Below are positions 54,933-62,365 of a stretch of 64,000 bases of DNA, piece after piece. The first letter of the stretch is position 1. Each line of letters opens with the position of its first letter. This stretch comes from Streptomyces calvus. GTDB lineage: Bacteria > Actinomycetota > Actinomycetes > Streptomycetales > Streptomycetaceae. Both the position numbers and the translations under genes were made by a program. Below the pieces are notes generated by a model that saw nothing but the letters and a program-made list of their open reading frames with translations, was not told the DNA's origin and did no database searches. The stretch lies in the NCBI RefSeq assembly GCF_006782915.1, contig NZ_VCNP01000004.1, forward strand, positions 1-64,000. The letters are read 5' to 3'.

Positions 54933-56081
54933 ATGTGTGTCATGGCGGGCAATCGGCTGCAGCGGGCCGCAACGGGACGGCTGCGCGAGTGGTGGCGGGA
55001 GCGGCGGTCGTGGGAGCTGAGCGAGGAGGCCCGCGCCAACGTTCGTACCCTCGGTGCGCTGGTGACGGTGCGGGAGGCCGTGCCGTCGCTCACCGACGAG
55101 GCGCGCACGATGCTGCAGGGCGCCCGCCGGGAGCTGGAGGCGGCCGACACGGTGCTGCTCTTCGACGAGCACCGCAGGAGCCCTCTCGGCTCGCACGTGA
55201 CGGCGGCACACCTCCACCTCAACGCCGCTCGGCTGCTGTGGGCCAGGTCGTTCGTCACGTCGCCCCAGGACGTCTCCCCCTATCTGGCCGGTCTGAAGGC
55301 GGTGGTCAACGAGCACCTTCCCCCCGGTGACCCGCGCAGGAAGTCCGTCGAACGTCTCCAGGGCATCTCGTCCGCCGACGAACTGGTGCGGCTGACCGAG
55401 GCGGTCGAGGCGGCACAGGCGGTCGCCCTGCGTGAGAAGCTGCGCGCCGCCAGCTTCGTACGCATCGTGTGCTGTGTGGCCGGGTTCCTGATGCTGCTGG
55501 CGGCCGGGGTCGCGGTACTCACCTCCGTCTGGTCGCAGGCGGTGCCCATGTGCTTCAACCCGAGTCAGTCGATCGGCTCCGTGGCGACGGCACCGGAATC
55601 GCCGGTGTCCTACCGGGTGGTCTGCCCCATCGGGAGTGACGACTCGCCACGCTCCCCGGACTTGGACGACAACGTCAAAGCCGTCGCCACGTGGGGCGAC
55701 TACGTCGTGGTCGAGGTGGTGGGGCTGGTCGCCGCCGGGGTCGCGGCGGCCTCGGCGCTGCGGAAGATCAGGGGAACGTCGACCCCGTATCCGGTCCCGG
55801 TCGCCTCGGCGCTGCTGAAGCTGCCCGCCGGCGCGCTCACCGCGGTGCTGGGGCTGCTGCTCATGCGGGGCGGGTTCGTACCGGGGCTGAGCTCCCTGGA
55901 CTCCTCCGCGCAGATCATCGCCTGGGCGGTCGTCTTCGGCTACTCGCAGGAACTCTTCACCAAGTTCGTGGACCGGCGGGGCCAGATGGTCCTGGACGCG
56001 GTGCGCGGCCCGACGAGTCCGCCTCAGGGCACCGCGACCGCTCCGGGACCGGCCGCGGCGTCCGACTCGGCGGGCGTCTGA
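54933..56081 (+). CDS. Four-helix membrane protein
   Basis: 382 aa, unrecognised. An N-terminal soluble helical region of about 165 residues is followed by hydrophobic segments VRIVCCVAGFLMLLAAGVAVL, VVVEVVGLVAAGVAAASAL, LPAGALTAVLGLLLMRGG and IIAWAVVFGYSQELF. The start is ATG 54933, with ATG 54942 as an alternative. In a cassette of cell-wall hydrolases without signals it might play a holin- or export-like role, but this is only inferred from position. Confidence 0.62.
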   Translation: MCVMAGNRLQRAATGRLREWWRERRSWELSEEARANVRTLGALVTVREAVPSLTDEARTMLQGARRELEAADTVLLFDEHRRSPLGSHVTAAHLHLNAARLLWARSFVTSPQDVSPYLAGLKAVVNEHLPPGDPRRKSVERLQGISSADELVRLTEAVEAAQAVALREKLRAASFVRIVCCVAGFLMLLAAGVAVLTSVWSQAVPMCFNPSQSIGSVATAPESPVSYRVVCPIGSDDSPRSPDLDDNVKAVATWGDYVVVEVVGLVAAGVAAASALRKIRGTSTPYPVPVASALLKLPAGALTAVLGLLLMRGGFVPGLSSLDSSAQIIAWAVVFGYSQELFTKFVDRRGQMVLDAVRGPTSPPQGTATAPGPAAASDSAGV

Positions 56082-56354
56082 CGGCCCGTGGCCGGATAGC
56101 CGGGAAAGGAGGATCGGTGGCGGACGAAGCGCAGGAGGCCCGGTCGGGAGGGCACATTGCAGGACCCTCACCGGATGCCCGGGATGTGCCGTTCACGCGG
56201 GCGCACAGTACCGACCGGATCAACACGTACCAGCAACACAACATCTGAGCTTCTCCCTTTGCCTGCCCACACCGCCGCGGCCGACATCGCGCCCCGGACG
56301 TCGAAAGGCCCGACGGTGTCGCTCTCAAGGGGAGGGCGGAGAAGGACAGTCGTC

Positions 56355-58256
56355 ATGTCGACCCAGACCGAGCTCCAGGCGAGCGGGGGCGTCACACAGG
56401 CGCTCGTCGCCGCGCTGGACCAGATTCACTCAGCCATCACAGCACGCATGGTCGGGCCCGACGGCAAGCCGTCCGGCACGGCCGTCTACATGCACCTGCC
56501 GGTGGGGTATCCCATCGACCCGACCATGTACTCCTTCCCGTGGACACCGGCCGGAGGTTCCACCTCCGCCGCCGTGACGAGTGACGGCCGCTTCGCGCCG
56601 GCCACTCCGGCCGCGGAGCCCGCGGCGGCGGCCACCACGCCGGCCGCCGCGCTGGCCGCGGTTCCACCGAAGCCCGACCCGCAGTTGCAGCACTCCCTGC
56701 AGGCCGCCGCCTTCACCTCGAACCTCGTCGACGAGATGCTGATGGTCACCAAGAACGGCATCGCCGTCGCCTGGCCCAACCGCAAGGTCAGCTTCGCCTA
56801 CAAGACGGCGCTGGTCGGCATGCAGGCCGAGGAGGTGCCGCCTCCCAGCCCCGAGATACAGGCCCGGATCGACGCCGCCAAGAAGACCCTCTTCACCTTC
56901 GACGCCGACGGCAACATGACGGGCTACTCGCGCAAGTACGAGATCTACAACAAGAACAGGAAGGCGTACGAGGACGCGGTCAGCGACTTCGCGAACGCCT
57001 TCGCCGCCGCCACCACCGACCCGGTGCAGGGGCAGTCCTGGCCGGTCACCAGCGCCAAGTACAAGGGCGCGGTCGACCGGGCCAGGGCGGACCTCTTCGC
57101 GATGGGCGGGCAGGAGGTGGAGGACGCCATCGCCACCACCCAGTCCATCGGGAGCAGCGCGGCAGCCTCGTTCATCGCCCAGGCCCGCACGTTGTTCGAC
57201 TCCTACCAGCTGGGGCTCGCCGGGGCCGTCGCGGTCAATGTGCCGTACTCCTACATCGATCCCTCCTCCTGGTGGGACCGGAAGAACAAGGACTTCGGCA
57301 CCGTGGAGGTCCATGTGGAGTCCAGTCGCCTCACCTCGGGCACGGCGGGCGGAAGCACGTCCTTCGGACGGAGTTTCTACGACAACAGCTCCTCCTCGAC
57401 CTCCGGCAGTGTCGGTTACGGCATCGGCTTCTTCGGTGCCTCCGCCAACGCCTCGCACGCGAAGAGCAGCGCAGTCTCCGGCATGCACACCGACAGCGCC
57501 TCCTGGTCCAGCTTCCGTGACGAGACCTCCAACGCCACGGTGGACTTCGAGTGGTTCATGGCCACCATCCGGCGCCCCTGGATGCTGGGCGACCTGTTCC
57601 ACATGGACGGCTGGCACATCGTCGGCAAGCCCAAGGGCTGCATCAGCGACGGGACGGTCGACGGGCAGCTGCCGCCCGCGGGAACCGACAAGCTCCTGCC
57701 CATGGTGCCCAAGGGGTTCGTGGTCATCCGCAACGTGAAGATCTCGGCCGACAACTGGGGTGCCGCCGGTGAATCGTTCCAGAAGGCGGTCGCGGACGCC
57801 TCCTCCAACACGAGTTCGAGCTCCACCAGTTTCGGGGGATCGGTCGGTTACATGGGCCTCGGCGGCTCGGTGCAGCACAGTGAGTCCGAGTCGCACGGCG
57901 TCTTCGAGTCCAGCAGCAGCAGTGGCCACGGCTGGAACTTCCACCGCGAGGGGCAGCGCGGCACGCTGGAGATCCACGGGTCGCAGATCGTGGGCTGGGT
58001 CGGGGAGATCACGCCGCTGGCTCCCAAGGTGGACGCGCCCCAGAGCGAGAAGCCGAAGGACACGTCGGGCGGGCAGGCCGCACCCGCGGCGCCCGCGTCC
58101 ACGCCCACCCCCGCGCCCGCGCCCGCGGCACCGGCGACCCCGCCCGCGGCCGGTACGCCCTCCGCACCGGCTGCACCGGCCGCCGCACCGGAGCAGCCCG
58201 CCGCGGGCACCCCGCCGGCCGCCGGCACGCAGACACCGGCGACTCCCCCCGCCTGA
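56355..58256 (+). CDS. Large unknown protein with two Ser/Gly-rich segments
   Basis: 633 aa, no signal peptide, family not recognised. Residues 80-100 and the last 75 are Pro/Ala-rich. Between them are two similar Ser/Thr/Gly-rich stretches: DNSSSSTSGSVGYGIGFFGA near 355 and SSSSTSFGGSVGYMGLGG near 490, which look like the amphipathic membrane-inserting hairpins of beta-pore-forming proteins. RRPWMLGD (about 406) and VVIRNVKIS (about 458) match motifs in the next protein. ATG 56355 follows AAGGA. A toxin-like role is a guess. Confidence 0.6.
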   Translation: MSTQTELQASGGVTQALVAALDQIHSAITARMVGPDGKPSGTAVYMHLPVGYPIDPTMYSFPWTPAGGSTSAAVTSDGRFAPATPAAEPAAAATTPAAALAAVPPKPDPQLQHSLQAAAFTSNLVDEMLMVTKNGIAVAWPNRKVSFAYKTALVGMQAEEVPPPSPEIQARIDAAKKTLFTFDADGNMTGYSRKYEIYNKNRKAYEDAVSDFANAFAAATTDPVQGQSWPVTSAKYKGAVDRARADLFAMGGQEVEDAIATTQSIGSSAAASFIAQARTLFDSYQLGLAGAVAVNVPYSYIDPSSWWDRKNKDFGTVEVHVESSRLTSGTAGGSTSFGRSFYDNSSSSTSGSVGYGIGFFGASANASHAKSSAVSGMHTDSASWSSFRDETSNATVDFEWFMATIRRPWMLGDLFHMDGWHIVGKPKGCISDGTVDGQLPPAGTDKLLPMVPKGFVVIRNVKISADNWGAAGESFQKAVADASSNTSSSSTSFGGSVGYMGLGGSVQHSESESHGVFESSSSSGHGWNFHREGQRGTLEIHGSQIVGWVGEITPLAPKVDAPQSEKPKDTSGGQAAPAAPASTPTPAPAPAAPATPPAAGTPSAPAAPAAAPEQPAAGTPPAAGTQTPATPPA

Positions 58257-58269
58257 CCGAGGTGCCGAC

Positions 58270-59742
58270 ATGACCACGTCGGAAGACCTGCCGGTCGCCC
58301 TCGGCCAGCAGGTCCTCGACCGGTTGCTCCGGACGTACGTCACGGCCGGCGCGGGACAGTTCGCGCTCGCGGTGCTCCCCGGCCAGGCGGTGGACGACGA
58401 CATGGTGCAGAACGGCGTGGTCAACCCGCTGGTCGTCTCCGAGTGGCTGCGAACCGACTACGACTTCCCGCTGCTGCTGAGGCTGAGCGACTGCACTCCG
58501 ATCCCGGCGGCGCTGGGCACCGGGATCTCGGCCTCGTCCATCTACTCGCTGATCGCCCAGTACGGCCGCCCGGCCGCCGCTCCGGACACGGACTCCGGGG
58601 TGCGCGTTCGGGACCTGTTCAACCGCGCCAAGCAGGACCTGGGTCCCAACCCGGCGGCCCTCCCGCTGGGGCTCGAACCCGACGACTGGGCGGCCCCCAG
58701 CGGGGCGGTGCACTGGCAGACCTTCGACACCACGGTCACGGCGTCCGCGCCGGCGGAGGCAGCCCCGCTGCCGGACGTCAACCCGGCTCTGTGGCGGCTG
58801 CGCTCCGAGCACGGGACGCAGGACGTGCCGGACACTCCGCGCAGCACGCTGCTGCGTCTCGATGCCGACCGTACCGACGTGCTGCGGACCGCGGTGGCCG
58901 AGGGAAAGGCCGACGTCCTGGCCCCCTCGGAGGTGGTCAGCGCACGGGAGCACGCGGCGTTGACCCGTCCGGCGGCCCGGCTGCTGACCTGCCTGCGCCC
59001 GATCGACACCACGGAGCCGCACGACGCGGCCGACCCGACCGCCGAGGCGTCGGTCACCGGCACGCCGACCGACGACGGCAGCCTGCACGTCCACTTCGCG
59101 CACAGCCTGGTCCGCATGGTGCGCCGGCACGCGGGCATCCCGTGGTGGCACCCCGAGATGATCGCGGAGCCGGGCTGGTACCTGCCCGGGATGCGCCGCG
59201 GCCAGCTGGTGCCGGCCCCGCCCGAGGACGGCACCGCGCACTGCCTCCCCCAGGCCCTGCTCCTCGTGCGGGACGTCCGCATCACCGGCAGCTGGACGGA
59301 TCAGGCCCACGCCGCGCTCGGCGGCGCGGCGCCCGCCTTCGGCCCGTTCCTGCTGCGGTCGGGCGCAGTTCCGTCCGGCGACGCCCGCACGACGACCGTG
59401 CTCGGCCTGGGCACCCAGGTCATCGGCATCCTCGGCACGCCGATGCCCGCGCTGCCGCCCATGGACGACCCGGGACGGCCGCCGCCCCCGGCGTACGTGC
59501 CCTTCCCCGGGGCCGCGTGGTTCAAGACCGCGCCGAAGAGCCCGGTCGTCCACGCCATGGGCCGGCGCCTGGTCGAGGAGAACTGTTCCGCCTACCGAGA
59601 GGCGCCCGGGCCGCAGTGGACCCAGGCGGACCGCGACTCGTTCGCCAAGTGGCAGCGCAAGCTCGGGTACCGGGGCACGGACGCGGACGGCATTCCGGGC
59701 CCGGCCTCCTGGAAGGCCCTGCGCGTGCCGAGCGGGGCATGA
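58270..59742 (+). CDS. Unknown protein related to its neighbour, with peptidoglycan-binding tail
   Basis: 490 aa. The central part shares the pattern PW-x-GW-x-LP-(F/L)xxR(N/D)V(K/R)I(S/T) with the protein encoded at 56355-58256 (here IPWWHPEMIAEPGW near 290 and LLVRDVRITG near 334). The C-terminal 60 residues (FAKWQRKLGYRGTDADGIPGPASWKAL) are a peptidoglycan-binding-like domain of the same type as in the M23 peptidase of this cassette. ATG 58270 has GAGGTG upstream and lies 13 bp after the previous stop. No catalytic residue is identifiable. Confidence 0.62.
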   Translation: MTTSEDLPVALGQQVLDRLLRTYVTAGAGQFALAVLPGQAVDDDMVQNGVVNPLVVSEWLRTDYDFPLLLRLSDCTPIPAALGTGISASSIYSLIAQYGRPAAAPDTDSGVRVRDLFNRAKQDLGPNPAALPLGLEPDDWAAPSGAVHWQTFDTTVTASAPAEAAPLPDVNPALWRLRSEHGTQDVPDTPRSTLLRLDADRTDVLRTAVAEGKADVLAPSEVVSAREHAALTRPAARLLTCLRPIDTTEPHDAADPTAEASVTGTPTDDGSLHVHFAHSLVRMVRRHAGIPWWHPEMIAEPGWYLPGMRRGQLVPAPPEDGTAHCLPQALLLVRDVRITGSWTDQAHAALGGAAPAFGPFLLRSGAVPSGDARTTTVLGLGTQVIGILGTPMPALPPMDDPGRPPPPAYVPFPGAAWFKTAPKSPVVHAMGRRLVEENCSAYREAPGPQWTQADRDSFAKWQRKLGYRGTDADGIPGPASWKALRVPSGA

Positions 59743-59782
59743 GCCGGCGCCGCCGGGCGAACACCATCGACAGGAGACCGAG

Positions 59783-60919
59783 ATGGCCCCACTGACCACG
59801 TCGTACTTCTCCTCCGCGGGAGAGGTCGCCGTCTTCGACTGGCCGGCGAACACCGTCGTCGGGCGCCGGCCCCTCACCGACGTCTGGAGCGGGCTGCCGG
59901 CCGAGTTCTCGGCCGGCGTGGACGCGGCCGTCGACCTCGGCGCGGGCATGCTGTACGTGTTCCGCGGCCCCGCCTACGTGCGGATTCCCACGGCCACCGA
60001 CCAGGTCGACGAAGGGTACCCGCTGCCGATCGCGGGCATGTGGCCCGGCGTCGTCTTCGATGCCGTCGACGCAGCCATGAACTGGGGCGACGGCAAGGTC
60101 TACTTCTTCCGCGGCGCCCAGTACGCCCGTTACGACATCGCCGCGGACCGGCAGGACCCCGGCTACCCGAAGGACGTGTCCGTGGGCTGGCGCGGCGTCG
60201 ACCCCGCCTGGGTGGCGGGCGGCATCCACGGGGCCGTCAACACGGGCACCGGGCGCGCCTACCTGTTCCAGGGGGCCGAGTACGTGGCGCTCGACTGGCA
60301 CGCCAAGGCCCAGTTGCCCGGCTACCCGCTGCCCGTCGCCGACCACTGGCCCGGAGTCATGGGGCCCGTCGAGGCGGCGTGGTCCCACGCGGCCCCCGCG
60401 CCCGCCGGCGGCCCCGCCACGGCCGGGGCGGCCGACTTCTACCACCGCTACCACGCATTCGCCGAGCCCGGTGAGGCACACCTCGGAGTCCCGGTCCTGG
60501 TCACACTGGGCCAGGCGGCCCTGGAGTCCGACTGGGGCCGCAGCGCCCCCGGCAACAACTTCTTCGGCATCAAGGCCAGGGCGACCGACCCCGAGGAGAG
60601 CCGTCAGCTGCTTCGCACCCGCGAGGTGCTGCGCCGCCCCGACGCCACCTTTCCCGAGGTCATCTCCGTGACGCCGCTGCCCGACGGCTCGTTCGAGTAC
60701 GTGGTGCGGGACTGGTTCCGCCGCTATGCCTCCCCGGAGGAGTCCTTCACCCACCACGCCCGCTTCCTGCGCGACAACTCCCGCTACGCGGCCGCCTTCG
60801 ACCACAGCGACGACCCCTACGCCTTCGCCCGGGCCGTCGCCGCGGCCGGTTACGCCACCGATCCCCGCTACGCCGACATCCTCACCGGGCGGATGCGTGA
60901 GCTGGAGGCGAGCCGCTGA
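59783..60919 (+). CDS. Hemopexin-repeat/GH73 glucosaminidase fusion
   Basis: 378 aa. The first 205 residues contain about four hemopexin-like repeats, each with a beta strand and an F/YRGxxY-type motif (YVFRGPAYVRI, YFFRGAQYARYD, YLFQGAEYVALDW). Residues 215-378 resemble the FlgJ/GH73 glucosaminidase fold (VLVTLGQAALESDWGRSAPGNNFFGIKA, candidate catalytic Glu near 248). No signal peptide. AGGAG precedes ATG 59783. Hemopexin repeats are rare in bacteria and known there mainly from toxins. Likely cuts glycan strands while the repeats bind a target. Confidence 0.78.
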   Translation: MAPLTTSYFSSAGEVAVFDWPANTVVGRRPLTDVWSGLPAEFSAGVDAAVDLGAGMLYVFRGPAYVRIPTATDQVDEGYPLPIAGMWPGVVFDAVDAAMNWGDGKVYFFRGAQYARYDIAADRQDPGYPKDVSVGWRGVDPAWVAGGIHGAVNTGTGRAYLFQGAEYVALDWHAKAQLPGYPLPVADHWPGVMGPVEAAWSHAAPAPAGGPATAGAADFYHRYHAFAEPGEAHLGVPVLVTLGQAALESDWGRSAPGNNFFGIKARATDPEESRQLLRTREVLRRPDATFPEVISVTPLPDGSFEYVVRDWFRRYASPEESFTHHARFLRDNSRYAAAFDHSDDPYAFARAVAAAGYATDPRYADILTGRMRELEASR

Positions 60920-61077
60920 CAACTCCCGGGGGCGGGCGCCGCAGCGGACGCGTGGACTCCGTCCCACGGCACGGGCCGGGGAGCGGGCGTGCCGTGCGGG
61001 CGCCCTGGCCAGGTGCGGGGCGGGGCTGGAGACTTGGGGGCCGGTGACCGTTCGACCGAGCCCGGGAGGACCCGTCC

Positions 61078-62127
61078 ATGAGGTTCAGCTACGCGCTGTT
61101 ACCCGACTATCCGCTGCAGGATTCGCTCGCCTCCATCAGACTCGCCGACGAACTGGGCTTCTACGCCTGCTACGCCGCGGACGAGACGTGGCACAAGGAC
61201 CTGTGGCTGCTGTTCGCCGTGGCCGCGGGCCAGACGCGCACCATCCGGCTGGGCCCCAGCGTCTCGCCGGTCACGCTCCGGGAGCCGACGCTGATCGCGC
61301 AGGCGCTGGCCACGCTCGACGAACTGTCCGGCGGACGCGCCGAAGCCGTGCTGTCCAGCGGCAACTTCGGTCTTCTGGCGCAGTACGGCATCGACTGGAC
61401 GCGCACCCGGCCCCTGTCCCGCGTGAAGGAGGCGCTGCACGTGGTGCGGACGCTGCTGGACGAGGGCGCCATCACCCACCGCGGCGACTTCTACACCTAC
61501 GACGGGCTGTTCACCTTCGCCCGCCCGGTCCAGGAGCGCGTGCCGCTCAAGCTCGGCGCGATGCGCGGCCCCAAGTCGTTCGAGGCGGCCGGTGAGCTGT
61601 CCGACGGATGCCACCACGCGCTGAGCTACACGGCGGAGGCCTACGAGTACGCCGTCCGCCACATCAGGGCGGGCGCGGAGCGGGCGGGCAAGGACTGGCG
61701 CTCCCTGGACATCGGCGCGTGGGTGGTGTTCGCCACCGGCCCCGACTCGCGGACGGCGAAGGAGGCGGCCCGCAGCATGGTGGGCATCTACGCCTCCTCC
61801 ATGCCCGAGGAGCAGCTGCGGCGCAACGGCGTCGACCCCGCCGAGCTGAAACCCGTCATCGAGGCGATCGGCGCGGGCGACCTGGCGCGCGGCATCGAGC
61901 TCACCACGCCGGAGGTGGCCGAGCGCCTGTCCGTGGCGGGCACCCCCGAGGAGTGCGCGGAGAAGATCCGCACGCAGATCGCGCCGTCCGGCGTGAACCA
62001 CATCATCTGCGCCATCACGGACCGGCGGCTGGTGCGGGCCTTCACCGGCCGGGACTTGGACGCGGTGGCGGACACCGACGAGCAACTGCGGCTGATCAGC
62101 GAGCAGATCATGCCGGCGATGGCGTGA
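61078..62127 (+). CDS. Luciferase-like (F420/FMN) monooxygenase, TTA codon
   Basis: 349 aa TIM-barrel. FSYALLPDYPLQDSLASIRLADELGFYACYAADE, LGPSVSPVTLREPTLIAQALATLDELSGGRA and GTPEECAEKIRTQI are the usual bacterial-luciferase/F420-dependent reductase motifs. GGGAGGACC precedes ATG 61078. Leucine 8 is a TTA codon (61099-61101), so translation should be bldA-dependent. The substrate is not evident. It may be unrelated to the nucleoside locus. Confidence 0.85.
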   Translation: MRFSYALLPDYPLQDSLASIRLADELGFYACYAADETWHKDLWLLFAVAAGQTRTIRLGPSVSPVTLREPTLIAQALATLDELSGGRAEAVLSSGNFGLLAQYGIDWTRTRPLSRVKEALHVVRTLLDEGAITHRGDFYTYDGLFTFARPVQERVPLKLGAMRGPKSFEAAGELSDGCHHALSYTAEAYEYAVRHIRAGAERAGKDWRSLDIGAWVVFATGPDSRTAKEAARSMVGIYASSMPEEQLRRNGVDPAELKPVIEAIGAGDLARGIELTTPEVAERLSVAGTPEECAEKIRTQIAPSGVNHIICAITDRRLVRAFTGRDLDAVADTDEQLRLISEQIMPAMA

Positions 62128-62132
62128 GCCCT

Positions 62133-62156
62133 GCGGCCGGCCGCGAGGCCGGCCGC
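62133..62156. terminator. Hairpin terminator after the monooxygenase gene
   Basis: GCGGCCGGCC-GCGA-GGCCGGCCGC is a perfect 10-bp stem 6 bases after the stop. Confidence 0.75.
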
Positions 62157-62178
62157 TCCGCCGGTCCGGACCAAACCC

Positions 62179-62207
62179 TTGACAGGGATTTCCATCACTC
62201 CTTAAAT
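62179..62207 (+). promoter_or_regulatory. Sigma-70-like promoter
   Basis: TTGACA (62179-62184), 17 bases, then TTAAAT (62202-62207): near-consensus vegetative promoter with ideal spacing, about 160 bp before the ricin-domain gene. Confidence 0.75.
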
Positions 62208-62365
62208 CACGGACTGAAGTAAGTGGCGTATCCCCCACGGACGTTCGCCCGCAGGTCCGCGCCGCCTGTGCTCCCGCCCCTCCCTGTGTCCCCGCGCGCA
62301 CCGGCCGGCCGCGGCCGTGCCTCTCCCCCACCTCTCGAGCCGCCCCGGCGGACAGGAGAACAACG

